Source: Sphingobacterium thalpophilum (GTDB taxonomy: Bacteria > Bacteroidota > Bacteroidia > Sphingobacteriales > Sphingobacteriaceae). From it: 64,000 nt of DNA. The stretch covers positions 496,001 to 560,000 of the forward strand of contig CAMBMM010000001.1 of assembly GCA_945868825.1 (NCBI GenBank). The letters are read 5' to 3'. Position 1 is the first letter of the stretch; the number at the start of each line of letters is the position of its first letter. Below the pieces are notes generated by a model. The model did not search any database. It was not told the DNA's origin and was given only the letters and a program-made list of their open reading frames with translations. Positions 36,072 through 46,107 of this stretch are shown here, one piece after another. The position numbers and the translations under genes are program-made.

Positions 36072-37997
36072 TTAAATTTTAGTTTCGTTAATTAACTGAT
36101 TTTCAAACTCTTGTATGCTCATACTTCCTAAATCTCCTTCACCGTGCTTACGAACTGAAACCATTCCTTCGCTCATTTCTTTCTCTCCAATAATCAACAT
36201 ATATGGGATTTTTTTAATCTCGGCATCGCGAATTTTGCGGCCGATTTTCTCATCTCTCATGTCGATTAGCCCGCGAATATCGGAATTATTTAAGGATTCT
36301 AAAAGTTTTTTCGCATATTCTTCATATTTCTCTGAGATAGGAAGTACGATAAATTGTTCGGGGGTTAACCACAATGGGAAGTTGCCAGCACAATGCTCAA
36401 TCAACAAGGCTATGAATCGTTCTAGGGAACCGAAAGGTGCCCGGTGAATCATTACTGGCCGGTGCTTGGCGTTATCGCTGCCAGTATATTCTAATTCGAA
36501 ACGTTCGGGCAGATTATAATCTACCTGGATGGTTCCTAATTGCCATTTACGTCCTAGTGCATCGCGAACCATAAAATCGAGTTTAGGGCCATAAAATGCA
36601 GCTTCGCCATATTCTACCACAGTTGTCAATCCTTTTTCGTCGGCAGCTTCTATAATTGCCGCCTCGGCTAAAGCCCAATTGGCGTCAGATCCGATGTATT
36701 TGGATTTGTTATTGGGATCGCGAAGGGAAACTTGTGCGGTATAATCTTGGAAATCTAAAGCAGCCAATACGTACAAAACCAAGTCTATTACCTTTTTAAA
36801 TTCTTCTTTTACCTGATCGGGTCGGCAAAATAAGTGGGCATCATCTTGCGTAAAACCTCTTACCCGGGTTAATCCGTGTAATTCGCCACTTTGTTCGTAG
36901 CGGTAAACAGTTCCAAATTCGGCAAAACGTACCGGTAAATCTTTGTAAGAACGTGGCTTGGTTTTATACAATTCGCAATGGTGCGGGCAGTTCATCGGTT
37001 TTAAAAAGAACTCCTCTCCTTCTTGCGGGGTTTTAATTGGCTGAAATGAATCGGCACCATATTTATCGTAATGACCAGAAGTTATATACAAATTTTTATG
37101 CCCGATATGCGGAGTAACCACCTGCTCATAGCCCATTTTTTGTTGTGCCTTTTGCAGAAAACTAATTAATTTTTCTCTCAGTGCGGTTCCTTTGGGTAAC
37201 CACATAGGTAAACCCATCCCTACTTTTTCGGAGAAAGCAAATAATTCTAATTCTTTACCCAATTTACGATGATCACGTTTTTTGGCTTCTTCTACCATTT
37301 CCAAGTACTCACTCAATTCGCTTTGTTTGGGAAAAGTAACACCATAAATACGGGTTAACTGCTTACGGGTTTCATCGCCACGCCAATAGGCACCAGCAAC
37401 GTTCATTAATTTTACTGCTTTAACAAAACCGGTATTGGGTATGTGTGGCCCACGACACAAATCGGTAAAATTACCCTGTGTATAAAAGGTAATAGTACCG
37501 TCGGCCAGGTCTTTAATTAAATCGAGTTTATATTCATCACCCTTTTCGATGAAGTATTTCACAGCCTCGGCTTTACTAATATCTTTACGCTCATAATCAG
37601 ATTTATTTCGAGCCAATTCGAGTATTTTATCTTCTATTTCCTTGAAATTATCGGACGAAAATTCGCGGTCACTAAAATCTACATCGTAATAAAAACCAGT
37701 TTCTATAGCTGGGCCAATACCTAGTTTTACACCCGGATAAAGGGCTTCTAGTGCTTCGGCCATCAAGTGTGCCGAGGAGTGCCAAAAGGTACTCTTACCT
37801 TCGGTATCGTTCCAAGTTAATAAACGTAAGGTTGCATCGGTTACAATGGCACGTGAAGCATCCCAAATTTCTCCGTTTACTACAGCTGCTAATACGTTTC
37901 GGGCTAAACCTTCAGAGATGGAAAGGGCTATTTGGTGAGCAGTGGTTCCTGATTCGTAGGCACGAACCGAACCGTCGGGAAGGGTAATGTTGATCAT
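36072..37997 (-). CDS. thrS: Threonyl-tRNA synthetase
   Basis: A 641-residue class II enzyme that charges tRNA-Thr. Domains in order: TGS (1-60, [17 protein letters not shown]), editing domain with [11 protein letters not shown] near 75 and [10 protein letters not shown] near 182, catalytic core with [12 protein letters not shown] near 335 (zinc Cys), motif 2 [21 protein letters not shown]-type sequence near 360, and the C-terminal anticodon domain from [13 protein letters not shown]. It heads thrS-infC-rpmI-rplT. Its leader holds a hairpin that resembles the tRNA-Thr anticodon arm, so autoregulation as in E. coli is possible. Confidence 0.97.
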   Translation of the reverse strand: MINITLPDGSVRAYESGTTAHQIALSISEGLARNVLAAVVNGEIWDASRAIVTDATLRLLTWNDTEGKSTFWHSSAHLMAEALEALYPGVKLGIGPAIETGFYYDVDFSDREFSSDNFKEIEDKILELARNKSDYERKDISKAEAVKYFIEKGDEYKLDLIKDLADGTITFYTQGNFTDLCRGPHIPNTGFVKAVKLMNVAGAYWRGDETRKQLTRIYGVTFPKQSELSEYLEMVEEAKKRDHRKLGKELELFAFSEKVGMGLPMWLPKGTALREKLISFLQKAQQKMGYEQVVTPHIGHKNLYITSGHYDKYGADSFQPIKTPQEGEEFFLKPMNCPHHCELYKTKPRSYKDLPVRFAEFGTVYRYEQSGELHGLTRVRGFTQDDAHLFCRPDQVKEEFKKVIDLVLYVLAALDFQDYTAQVSLRDPNNKSKYIGSDANWALAEAAIIEAADEKGLTTVVEYGEAAFYGPKLDFMVRDALGRKWQLGTIQVDYNLPERFELEYTGSDNAKHRPVMIHRAPFGSLERFIALLIEHCAGNFPLWLTPEQFIVLPISEKYEEYAKKLLESLNNSDIRGLIDMRDEKIGRKIRDAEIKKIPYMLIIGEKEMSEGMVSVRKHGEGDLGSMSIQEFENQLINETKI

Positions 37998-38036
37998 CTA
38001 CAATATGATTTAACGTTCGAAAAAAAGGTTATTAAA

Positions 38037-38055
38037 CATCACCTACTATGTGATG
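38037..38055 (-). promoter_or_regulatory. thrS leader hairpin resembling the tRNA-Thr anticodon arm
   Basis: On the minus strand CATCAC (38055-38050), a 7-base loop ATAGTAG (38049-38043) and GTGATG (38042-38037). Numbered as an anticodon loop (32-38), it has U33, anticodon AGU (a Thr anticodon, with G35 and U36) and A37. It lies 40-58 bases before the thrS ATG. The functional reading is inference. Confidence 0.4.
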
Positions 38056-38060
38056 GTCCA

Positions 38061-38068
38061 CAAAAATA
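38061..38068 (-). promoter_or_regulatory. -7 promoter element TATTTTTG for the thrS operon
   Basis: An exact TAnnTTTG on the minus strand, lying between the terminator of the upstream gene (38099-38118) and the leader hairpin. It predicts a start near 38054, at the base of the hairpin. No -33 TTG is seen at the right distance. Confidence 0.42.
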
Positions 38069-38098
38069 ACAATATCTTCTAAATTTGGGCATAAATAA

Positions 38099-38118
38099 AG
38101 CCCCGAGTTAGCGGGGCT
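38099..38118 (-). terminator. Terminator of the GLPGLI gene
   Basis: AGCCCCG (38099-38105) and CGGGGCT (38112-38118) form a 7-bp stem with a 6-base loop. On the minus strand a T-rich tail TTTATTTAT follows. It lies 17 bases after the stop at 38135. Confidence 0.72.
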
Positions 38119-38134
38119 ATGCAAAAGAACTGTA

Positions 38135-38938
38135 TTACTGCTGAATTCGTATTTGACGTTCGCCACCTCCATTTCTGAACTTAGCACGCATATCTTCCAT
38201 TGCTTTTTGATATTCTTCTTGCGTAATGGTTCTTCCCTTTTTAGGCACAGCTACTTCGCTATCTTTAATTTTGGTATACTCTACGCTGGTTGCATAAAAT
38301 TTCATACGATCGGTTTCGATACCCAATACTACTCCAGCTACCCAAAAGTTAGCCATTGGCGATGCTTTTAAAGCTAAATCAGTAGCATACCAAATGGTTG
38401 TTTGTGAACCATTCCGACCACTTACAACAGCTTTTTTACAATCAAATCCTACAATTGTTTTGGTTTCGGTACTTAGTTCAGCCTCCTTGGAACCACTTCC
38501 TAAAACAGATTCCAACAATACTTCTTCGCTGTTCAATTCAAAAGATTCGATAACTTTATCACTTGCATTGAAAAACAATTCACGATCGCTAGCACCAAAA
38601 CGCATCATCGTACGCATGCCACCACCCGAGCCTTCTCCACCGGCTGGTGCAGTAATATCTTCTGCTACCGATTTTTGAAATTTTGCTCCAGTTGCATTAT
38701 ATGCAATTTCGAATTTATTGGTAATTTTATCTGGCATTCCTGAGCCATTGGCACCTAAAAAGCTGCTCATTACACGTACTTCTCCACCATTCCCACCGGC
38801 TACTTGTTGTTGGCCGACCATAGATTTTAAATCAATTACCTGATCATAATAAATTACTCCAGCTGTTTTTTGCTGAGAGAACACATATGAGCTTAATAAG
38901 GTGCAGAATGCAATAATTCCGAAGATTTGTTTAGTCAT
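38135..38938 (-). CDS. GLPGLI-family exported protein with altered core motif
   Basis: A 267-residue secreted protein (signal peptide cut after YVFSQ at about 21). It has the family layout: N-terminal GVIYYDQVIDL strand, a middle region with FELNSEEVLLESV, the conserved VGFDCKKAVV near residue 170, WYATDLAL and then the position of the name-giving GLPGLI motif, which here reads FWVAGVVLGIE. A Gly/Ser-rich insert (about 45-115) and a charged C-terminal tail follow the usual plan. Function of the family is unknown. It is a single gene with its own terminator. Confidence 0.82.
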   Translation of the reverse strand: MTKQIFGIIAFCTLLSSYVFSQQKTAGVIYYDQVIDLKSMVGQQQVAGGNGGEVRVMSSFLGANGSGMPDKITNKFEIAYNATGAKFQKSVAEDITAPAGGEGSGGGMRTMMRFGASDRELFFNASDKVIESFELNSEEVLLESVLGSGSKEAELSTETKTIVGFDCKKAVVSGRNGSQTTIWYATDLALKASPMANFWVAGVVLGIETDRMKFYATSVEYTKIKDSEVAVPKKGRTITQEEYQKAMEDMRAKFRNGGGERQIRIQQ

Positions 38939-39008
38939 GATTGATATTTTATGATAGTTAAAAGTATGCTTTAAAAGGATAGAAATAAGTTAAATAGTAT
39001 TAAAAAAT

Positions 39009-39737
39009 TTAAACATTTCCCCAGCCATTTGCCAATACATCTGCTATATGCATGGTTTTTATTTTTAAATTTTCTTTATCGATGTATGCTTGTAAATGCA
39101 TTAAGCAAGAAATGTCGGTAGAAATTATGTATTCGGCACCAACGGATAAAGCATTATCAACCTTTTGCTGTGCCATGGCACTAGAAATTCCTTCAAATTT
39201 CACGGCAAAGGTTCCCCCAAAACCACAGCAGGTTTCAGAATCTGGCATTTCAAGTAGTTCTAAACCGTGTACTTTTTCTAATAACGCTCTTGGTTCTGCT
39301 TTAATTTTGCATTCTCTTAAACCTGCACAAGAATCGTGATAAACTGCTTTTCCTTCTAATTCGGCACCGAAATAGTCTTTATTTAATACGTTTACCAAGA
39401 AATCGGAAAGTTCGATGATGTGCGATTGTATAGAACGACATTTATTGTGGATGGCGGTATTGGTAAACAAATCGTTGTAGTAGTTTTTAACCATGCCCGT
39501 ACATGAAGCAGATGGCGAAACAATGACCACATTATCAGAAAAATCTTCCAAGAATTTATACCCAATAGCTTTAGCTTCATCCCAATAGCCAGCATTAAAA
39601 GCAGGTTGCCCACAACAAGTTTGTTCTGTATTGTATTTAACCTTACAGCCTGCTTTTTCGAGCACTTTTACCGTATTATATGCCGTTTGGGGATATAATT
39701 GATCAATAAAGCAGGGTATGAATAGTTCTACAGTCAT
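39009..39737 (-). CDS. LutA/YkgE-type (Fe-S)-binding CCG-domain protein
   Basis: A 242-residue protein with two CCG cysteine-rich domains: CFIDQLYP ... QTCCGQPAFNAGY (about 9-50) and YHDSCAGL ... ETCCGFGGTF (about 132-190), plus SASCTGMVK. This is the arrangement of LutA, a subunit of the lactate-oxidising LutABC complex. lutB and lutC are not next to it, so the partner genes must be elsewhere, or the protein works in another oxidoreductase. Its neighbour downstream is recovered on the same strand only across other genes, so no operon is evident. Confidence 0.87.
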   Translation of the reverse strand: MTVELFIPCFIDQLYPQTAYNTVKVLEKAGCKVKYNTEQTCCGQPAFNAGYWDEAKAIGYKFLEDFSDNVVIVSPSASCTGMVKNYYNDLFTNTAIHNKCRSIQSHIIELSDFLVNVLNKDYFGAELEGKAVYHDSCAGLRECKIKAEPRALLEKVHGLELLEMPDSETCCGFGGTFAVKFEGISSAMAQQKVDNALSVGAEYIISTDISCLMHLQAYIDKENLKIKTMHIADVLANGWGNV

Positions 39738-39776
39738 TTCAACAGGGTGTTCGGCAAAGGTCTAAAAATATCTGTA

Positions 39777-41081
39777 TTAGTTGGCTATTTTTTTACGTTT
39801 TTGCTGCGAAATAAGTACAAGAAATACCAAGCCCAAACTGAAAAAGGTGGTGAGTGATACAGCTGAATTTCGCATATTCCCCGTAAATTCTTCAATGTAG
39901 CCAAAGCTAAATAAGCCAATTACAATGGCTAATTTCTCGGTAACATCGTAAAAACTAAAAAAGGAAGCCGTATCGGGCGTATTTTCGGGTAGCAGTTTGG
40001 AGTACGTGGAGCGTGATAGGGATTGTATTCCGCCCATAACCAAACCAACTACACAAGCTAAGGCGTAAAATTGATACTCACTAGTGATGAAATAAGCAGT
40101 AATACATACAAATATCCAAATAAGAACAACAAAGATGAGTACATTGAAATTACCAAATTTACTAGCCATATAAGACATTAAATAGGCACCTAAAATAGCC
40201 AATAACTGGATTAATAAAATGGTGATTATTAGTTTTGGTGTTCCTAAATGAAGTATTTTTTCCCCAAAATTGGCTGCCACCAACATAATGGTTTGCACCC
40301 CCATAGAGTAAAAGAAGAAAGCACCTAAGAAAAACTTAAGCGTACGCATCTCTTTCACCTGAAGCCATACTTTATGTAATTCTTGAAAACCACTATGTAT
40401 CAGGTTTTTATTTACTTTTTTGTAATTTGTGCTACCGTTTGGTAAGCGTTTAAATGTGATTTGAGCAAAGCCTATCCACCACAGTCCTACTAATAAGAAA
40501 GATAAACGGGCAGGAAAAGAAGGATCGGTAATACCAAATGTATCGGGCATTAATACAAATATAAAACAGATAATCTGCAAAATAACACTGCCAATATATC
40601 CCCAGGCAAAGCCTTTGGCACTCACTTTATCTTGATGATCTGGCGTGGCAATTTCGGGCAAGTACGAATTATAGAATAAGGCACCACCAATCCAACCAAC
40701 AGCGGCCAGGGCAAACAAAATTACCCCCAACTCCAATGTTTCTAGTTTAAAGAAAAACAAGCCTATACAGGCTAAACCACCCAAATAGGTGAAAAACTTC
40801 ATGAAACTTTTCTTATTGCCATGGTAATCGGAAACAGAAGATAGAATAGGGAGCAAAAAAACCATCATTAAATAACCCACAGCCATGGCATAGTTACTTA
40901 ATGCGGTATTTACAAACCATTTACCGAAAAAAAGTACTTTATCTCCATGCTCTTTAGTGGTAGTAATTGCTGTATAATAAACCGGAAAAATAGTGGAAGT
41001 AATAACTAGGCTGTAGGCCGAATTTGCCCAATCGAAATAGGCCCATGCTTTAATTACTTTGGGGTTATTTTTTTCTTGCAT
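39777..41081 (-). CDS. MFS transporter, UMF1 (Atg22-like) family
   Basis: A 434-residue membrane protein with about twelve hydrophobic segments. The N-terminus KAWAYFDWANSAYSLVITSTIFPVYY is the signature of the UMF1 family, related to the yeast vacuolar effluxer Atg22, which exports amino acids. FSFYDVTEKLAIVIGLFSFGYIEEFTGN near residue 380 is also typical. The bacterial substrate is unknown. It is on the same strand as lutA-like (39 bases upstream of it) and 35 bases downstream of recQ, so a loose operon is possible. Confidence 0.88.
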   Translation of the reverse strand: MQEKNNPKVIKAWAYFDWANSAYSLVITSTIFPVYYTAITTTKEHGDKVLFFGKWFVNTALSNYAMAVGYLMMVFLLPILSSVSDYHGNKKSFMKFFTYLGGLACIGLFFFKLETLELGVILFALAAVGWIGGALFYNSYLPEIATPDHQDKVSAKGFAWGYIGSVILQIICFIFVLMPDTFGITDPSFPARLSFLLVGLWWIGFAQITFKRLPNGSTNYKKVNKNLIHSGFQELHKVWLQVKEMRTLKFFLGAFFFYSMGVQTIMLVAANFGEKILHLGTPKLIITILLIQLLAILGAYLMSYMASKFGNFNVLIFVVLIWIFVCITAYFITSEYQFYALACVVGLVMGGIQSLSRSTYSKLLPENTPDTASFFSFYDVTEKLAIVIGLFSFGYIEEFTGNMRNSAVSLTTFFSLGLVFLVLISQQKRKKIAN

Positions 41082-41116
41082 AAACTAATGTAGGTATAAT
41101 ATTAAAAATCGGAAAA

Positions 41117-43003
41117 TTAGCCTCGATATAGTACATCATTTTTCAAAATGAGTTTTCCATCATCTACCAAACTACGAATAAATGTGAGACGATGTTCCAC
41201 AGTACCATCTGTTAAGGTATCTACCAAATCAATTATAGAAAGTGGGGTTTTGCTTACTATTTCTACAATAGAGTTTTTGAGCTTAACATCCGAAATCTTT
41301 TTTCGGGCACCAATACATATATCGCACACGCCACACGTTTCTTTAGTATGCTCATCGAAGTAATTTAAGAGTTGCTGTGATCGACAAATAGGCTCATTCG
41401 CATAACTTAGTACACTTTCTACTTGTTTTTTATAGATAGCTTGGCGTTGAGCTAAGAAATTATAATCGATGCCTAAATGGGACCTGTCTACACGTGTACG
41501 CAAAAATTGAATTTGAGGTTGATCTGTTTTGGGCTCGTAAGCAATCAATTGCATGTCGTTGAGCTTAGTGAGCATCTGAGTGACTTGACTAGCGGTAATT
41601 TGCAAACGTTTAGCCAAATCTTGCTCTTTAATGGGCACATACTGATCGAACAAGCCACCATACGATCGCAACAGGGTTTTTAACAGCGGCTCATAAACAG
41701 CATTGCTTAGCTGAAAACTATACAAAGCCTCATAATCTACTATAACCTGCAATCGAGATGGTAAATAAACGCTTTCAGTTAAACCTACATACCCTTCTAG
41801 ACTAAGGACTTTAAATATATTAAGCGTTTTTATAGGCTTTAATTTATATTTTTTGCAAAATTCCGCTAAATCGAATGAAAATAACAAGCCCTCTCCGGCT
41901 CCGTAAGCCACCTGAAAATGATTGCCTAATTGATGATAAACCAACTGTATGTCGGCTAAACTTGGGCTTCCTTGAGCCAGTTTTCGCTCTAAAGCTTTCA
42001 CATCCGAATCGGTATACAAAAGCACGGCATAGGATTTTTTTTCGTCCCTACCTGCACGACCAGCTTCTTGATAATACGCTTCCAGACTTTCGGGTAAATC
42101 CATATGAGCCACAAAGCGCACATCGGGTTTATCAATACCCATTCCGAAAGCATTGGTGGCCACTATAACCCTCAATTTATTGGCTTTCCAATCGTCTTGT
42201 TTTTGTGACCGCACTTCAGCAACTAGGCCTGCATGGTAAAAATCGGCTTTAATGCCCTCTAAAGCTAGCTGTCTAGCCAGTTCCTGAGTTTCTCTGCGGT
42301 TACGCACATATACAATACCACTGCCTTTTACAGTGTTCACCAATTTGAGTAAGCGCTTCAACTTATTTTCTTCTTTAGCAACCACATAGCTCAAATTGCT
42401 CCGTTCAAAAGATTTACGAAATACTTGAAAACCCTTTTTGAAAGCCAATTTCGATACAATATCATCTGCTACTTGCTGAGTTGCTGTAGCCGTTAATGCC
42501 AATATGGGCACTTTTGAATGCAATTGGCGTAATTCGGCTAGTTGCAAATAAGGTGGTCTAAAATCGTAGCCCCATTGTGAAATACAATGAGCCTCATCAA
42601 TAGCAAATAAGTTTACGTTCATGTGCCGAATGCGCTCCTGTACTAACGTTGAACTCAAACGTTCTGGAGAAATGTATAGGAACTTTATTTTACCATAAAC
42701 GCAATTATCTAATAAAATATCGACCTCTCTTTTGCTCATGCCCGATAATATGGCAACAGCTTCAATTCCACGAACCTTTAAGTTCTCCACTTGATCTTTC
42801 ATTAAAGCAACTAATGGAGAAACAACAACGCAAATTCCTGGTTGTAGCAAAGCGGGCACCTGAAAACAAATGGATTTACCACCACCAGTGGGCAGTAAGG
42901 CCAAGGTATCTTTTCCATCCAGCACCGATTGTACGATTTCTTCCTGCAAAGCACGGAAAGTATCGTAACCCCAATACTGTTTTAATACCTGATGAATAGT
43001 CAT
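41117..43003 (-). CDS. RecQ-type DNA helicase without HRDC domain
   Basis: A 628-residue 3'-5' DNA helicase. Helicase motifs: LPTGGGKSICFQ near residue 40, AIDEAHCISQWGYDFRP near 135, TATATQQV, GMGIDKPDVRFV and QEAGRAGRD near 312. A RecQ-C-terminal region follows, with a zinc motif CGVCDIC near 560, preceded by PICRSQQLLNYF. The last 60 residues are a short helical domain, not an HRDC. It is the first of two recQ genes in the window. A TACATTTG box ends four bases before its ATG. Confidence 0.92.
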   Translation of the reverse strand: MTIHQVLKQYWGYDTFRALQEEIVQSVLDGKDTLALLPTGGGKSICFQVPALLQPGICVVVSPLVALMKDQVENLKVRGIEAVAILSGMSKREVDILLDNCVYGKIKFLYISPERLSSTLVQERIRHMNVNLFAIDEAHCISQWGYDFRPPYLQLAELRQLHSKVPILALTATATQQVADDIVSKLAFKKGFQVFRKSFERSNLSYVVAKEENKLKRLLKLVNTVKGSGIVYVRNRRETQELARQLALEGIKADFYHAGLVAEVRSQKQDDWKANKLRVIVATNAFGMGIDKPDVRFVAHMDLPESLEAYYQEAGRAGRDEKKSYAVLLYTDSDVKALERKLAQGSPSLADIQLVYHQLGNHFQVAYGAGEGLLFSFDLAEFCKKYKLKPIKTLNIFKVLSLEGYVGLTESVYLPSRLQVIVDYEALYSFQLSNAVYEPLLKTLLRSYGGLFDQYVPIKEQDLAKRLQITASQVTQMLTKLNDMQLIAYEPKTDQPQIQFLRTRVDRSHLGIDYNFLAQRQAIYKKQVESVLSYANEPICRSQQLLNYFDEHTKETCGVCDICIGARKKISDVKLKNSIVEIVSKTPLSIIDLVDTLTDGTVEHRLTFIRSLVDDGKLILKNDVLYRG

Positions 43004-43007
43004 GGAT

Positions 43008-43015
43008 CAAATGTA
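43008..43015 (-). promoter_or_regulatory. -7 promoter element TACATTTG for the short recQ
   Basis: An exact TAnnTTTG on the minus strand, separated from the ATG (43003-43001) by four bases, so the predicted transcription start falls on the start codon. Confidence 0.42.
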
Positions 43016-43033
43016 AAACAAAAGCAGCTTGTT

Positions 43034-44227
43034 TTAAATATGTTGGGCGATGACATAGCCACTAGCCCAAGCCCATTGGAAATTGTAGCCGCCTAGCCAG
43101 CCGGTTACATCTACACATTCGCCCCCAACAAATAAACCGGGTACTTTTTTAGCCTCGAGGGTTTTAGAGGAAAGTTCATCTGTTGAAATACCGCCACGCA
43201 TAACCTCGGCCTTATCGTAGCCTTTATCACCGGCAGGTTTCACTGTAAAATGATGAATAAATTGCGCTATACTTTCTAAATCGGTTTTGGTAAGAGATGC
43301 CAAATTGGTTTCCAAGGGCAAAAATTTACCAAATGCGTCGGCTAATTTTTTGGTGTAGATGTTGGATAAAAAAGTACGCAGGCTTTGTTTGCCATTTTGC
43401 CCACGTTCTTGCGAAATACGTTCCAAAATTGATTCGTCGGGCAATAAATTCAGCTCAATAGTTTGACCCGGGCGCCAATAAGTCGAAATCTGTAAAATTG
43501 CTGGCCCACTAAGCCCCCAATGTGTAAATAGAATATTTTCTTTGAAACTAATATCTTCTGTAGATACTTCGCAATACACACTATTGCCTGATAATTGTGC
43601 ATACCAATCGGCATCTTTGCCGGTAATGGTTAAAGGCACCAATGCCGGGGCTGTTTCGGTTAAACGCATACCAAATGATTTCGCGGTTTTGAGCGCAAAA
43701 TCGCTGGCGCCTAATTTAGCAATGGGCAAACCTCCTGAAGCCAGTACTACTTTTGGAACCTCAATCAATACTAACTTGCCGTGCTGTATATATTCTATTT
43801 CAAAACCGATAGCACTTTGTTTTATGCTTTTAACTTCAGCTTCAAGTTTAATTTCTTGACCTAAATCGGTACAAAGATTTTCGAAAACAGCCACAATATC
43901 TTTGGCTTTATTTGTAGTTGGGAATAGTTGACCAAGCGTTTTCTCTGCACCTTGAATACCATAAATCTCAAAAAAACCGATGGTATCTCCTACCGTCCAT
44001 TGCGAAAATGCCGATTTGGAGAAGTGTGGGTTGTCTGAAATAAAATTTTCAGCCTCGGTATACACATTCGTGTAGTTGCAACGTCCGCCACCCGAAATTA
44101 AAATTTTAGCTCCTACCCGATCATTACGCTCTAAAATAAGTGTTTTTTTACCTAAATAACCCGCTTGTACGGCACACATTAGCCCACAAGCACCACCTCC
44201 AATAATTACGGCATCAAAACGATTCAT
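43034..44227 (-). CDS. HI0933/BaiN-like flavoprotein oxidoreductase
   Basis: A 397-residue FAD-dependent protein of the HI0933 (YhiN/BaiN) family. The dinucleotide fold is AVIIGGGACGLMCAVQAG at about 5-22, followed by GAKILISGGGRCNYTN near 43-58 and the C-terminal GLFVGGECVDVTGWLGGYNFQWAWASG, which contacts FAD. Members act on poorly defined substrates. It stands upstream of recQ on the same strand with a 30-base gap and is divergent from lepA. Confidence 0.9.
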   Translation of the reverse strand: MNRFDAVIIGGGACGLMCAVQAGYLGKKTLILERNDRVGAKILISGGGRCNYTNVYTEAENFISDNPHFSKSAFSQWTVGDTIGFFEIYGIQGAEKTLGQLFPTTNKAKDIVAVFENLCTDLGQEIKLEAEVKSIKQSAIGFEIEYIQHGKLVLIEVPKVVLASGGLPIAKLGASDFALKTAKSFGMRLTETAPALVPLTITGKDADWYAQLSGNSVYCEVSTEDISFKENILFTHWGLSGPAILQISTYWRPGQTIELNLLPDESILERISQERGQNGKQSLRTFLSNIYTKKLADAFGKFLPLETNLASLTKTDLESIAQFIHHFTVKPAGDKGYDKAEVMRGGISTDELSSKTLEAKKVPGLFVGGECVDVTGWLGGYNFQWAWASGYVIAQHI

Positions 44228-44301
44228 TTGGCGAATTTAGGGTTAAATTTTAAAAGCGTAAACAAGCGCATTTTGGGGTTCAAAAATTGCCTTGAATACC
44301 C

Positions 44302-44309
44302 TATCTTTG
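44302..44309 (+). promoter_or_regulatory. -7 promoter element TATCTTTG for the lepA operon
   Basis: An exact TAnnTTTG that ends seven bases before the lepA ATG. The predicted start (near 44316) coincides with the start codon, suggesting a leaderless mRNA. TTTTG at 44271-44275 is too far away for a standard -33. Confidence 0.42.
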
Positions 44310-44316
44310 GTACTCA

Positions 44317-46104
44317 ATGAAGCACATACGTAATTTTTGTATTATAGCCCATATCGATCACGGAAAAAGCACTTTAGCTGATCGATTGTTAGAACATACC
44401 AATACCATCACCAAACGAGAAGCACAAGCGCAATTGTTAGATAATATGGATTTGGAGCGTGAACGTGGTATCACCATTAAGAGTCACGCCATTCAAATGA
44501 ATTATAAGGTTGATGGTCAAGAATACGTATTCAATTTAATTGATACACCTGGTCACGTCGATTTTTCGTACGAGGTTTCACGTTCTATTGCAGCTTGCGA
44601 AGGGGCTTTATTGATTGTAGATGCTGCTCAAGGAATCCAGGCACAAACCATTTCCAATTTATATTTGGCCTTGGAGCACGACTTGGAAATCATCCCTATT
44701 TTAAATAAAATGGATTTACCCGGGGCCATGCCCGAAGAGGTAAAAGACCAAATTGTAGACTTAATTGGCTGCAAAAGAGAAGAAATTATTGCTGCATCGG
44801 GTAAAACTGGTTTGGGTATTGAGGATATTTTACAAGCTATTGTAGAACGGGTACCGCCACCGGTGGGCGAACCTACAAAAGAATTACAAGCCTTAATTTT
44901 CGATTCCGTTTTTAATTCTTTTAGAGGCATTATTGCCTATTTCAAAGTGGTTAATGGCGAAATTAGAAAAGGTGACAAAGTAAAATTTGTGGCCACCGGA
45001 AAAGAATACTACGCTGAAGAAATTGGTACCCTAAAGCTAAATCAAGAACCTAAGGATATCATTAAAACAGGAGATGTGGGCTATATCATCTCTGGAATTA
45101 AAGAAGCTAGAGAAGTAAAAGTTGGCGATACGATTACCAACGTGGAGCGCCCTTCAACTGTAGCCATTCAAGGATTTGAAGAGGTAAAACCCATGGTGTT
45201 CGCAGGTATTTACCCTGTAGATACTGATGATTACGAAGAACTTCGCGAAAGCATGCACAAACTGCAACTAAACGATGCATCCTTGGTTTTTGAGCCCGAA
45301 TCATCAGCTGCCTTGGGTTTTGGTTTCCGTTGCGGTTTCTTGGGTATGTTGCACATGGAAATTATCCAAGAACGTTTAGAACGTGAGTTCAACATGACGG
45401 TAATTACTACGGTACCCAACGTTTCGTACAAGGCCTATACCACCAAGGGCGACGAGTTGCAGGTACACAATCCATCCGATTTACCCGATCCAAGCAAATT
45501 GGAATATGTAGAAGAGCCGTTTATTAAAGCCAATATCATTACCAAAGCCGAATTTGTGGGTTCAGTAATGTCACTTTGTATTCAAAAAAGAGGCATTATT
45601 GTCAATCAATCCTACTTAACCTCCGACCGGGTAGAATTGGTATTTGAAATGCCGATGGGCGAAATTGTATTCGATTTCTACGATCGCTTAAAAACTATTT
45701 CTAAAGGCTACGCATCATTTGATTACCACCAAACAGGTTACCGAAAATCGGATTTAGTGCGCTTAGATATGTTATTGAATGAGGAGCCTGTTGATGCGCT
45801 TTCATCACTAATTCACCGCAGTAATGCATATGAGTTTGGAAAGAAGATTTGCGAAAAACTGAAAGAATTGATTCCTCGTCAGCAATTTGAGATTAAAATT
45901 CAAGCTTCTATTGGTGCAAAAGTTATTGCTCGTGAAACAATAAGTGCTTTACGTAAAGATGTAACTGCTAAATGTTATGGTGGCGATATTTCTAGAAAGC
46001 GTAAATTATTAGAAAAACAGAAAAAAGGAAAGAAACGCATGCGCCAAGTGGGTAATGTAGAAATTCCTCAATCGGCCTTTATGGCGGTATTAAAACTCGA
46101 TTAA
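44317..46104 (+). CDS. lepA: Elongation factor 4 (LepA)
   Basis: A 595-residue ribosome-bound GTPase that back-translocates or helps assemble 30S. GTPase motifs are [10 protein letters not shown] (about 8-17), the RGITIK switch, DTPGHVDF (about 75) and NKMDLP (about 129). Domains II, III, V and the LepA-specific C-terminal domain ([26 protein letters not shown]) are all present. It opens a tightly packed operon with folD (three bases), queE (two bases) and a DUF6526 gene (eight bases). Confidence 0.97.
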   Translation: MKHIRNFCIIAHIDHGKSTLADRLLEHTNTITKREAQAQLLDNMDLERERGITIKSHAIQMNYKVDGQEYVFNLIDTPGHVDFSYEVSRSIAACEGALLIVDAAQGIQAQTISNLYLALEHDLEIIPILNKMDLPGAMPEEVKDQIVDLIGCKREEIIAASGKTGLGIEDILQAIVERVPPPVGEPTKELQALIFDSVFNSFRGIIAYFKVVNGEIRKGDKVKFVATGKEYYAEEIGTLKLNQEPKDIIKTGDVGYIISGIKEAREVKVGDTITNVERPSTVAIQGFEEVKPMVFAGIYPVDTDDYEELRESMHKLQLNDASLVFEPESSAALGFGFRCGFLGMLHMEIIQERLEREFNMTVITTVPNVSYKAYTTKGDELQVHNPSDLPDPSKLEYVEEPFIKANIITKAEFVGSVMSLCIQKRGIIVNQSYLTSDRVELVFEMPMGEIVFDFYDRLKTISKGYASFDYHQTGYRKSDLVRLDMLLNEEPVDALSSLIHRSNAYEFGKKICEKLKELIPRQQFEIKIQASIGAKVIARETISALRKDVTAKCYGGDISRKRKLLEKQKKGKKRMRQVGNVEIPQSAFMAVLKLD

Positions 46105-46107
46105 GTT

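Noticed and set aside
38037-38055. Reading the thrS leader hairpin as an intrinsic terminator
   Set aside because: No run of T follows on the minus strand beyond three bases, and it lies within the expected leader.
39009-39737. LutABC operon
   Set aside because: Only the LutA-type gene is present; no LutB or LutC gene lies beside it.
42649-42999. 116-codon open frame antisense to recQ
   Set aside because: It is a shadow of the helicase gene and shows no domain or promoter of its own.
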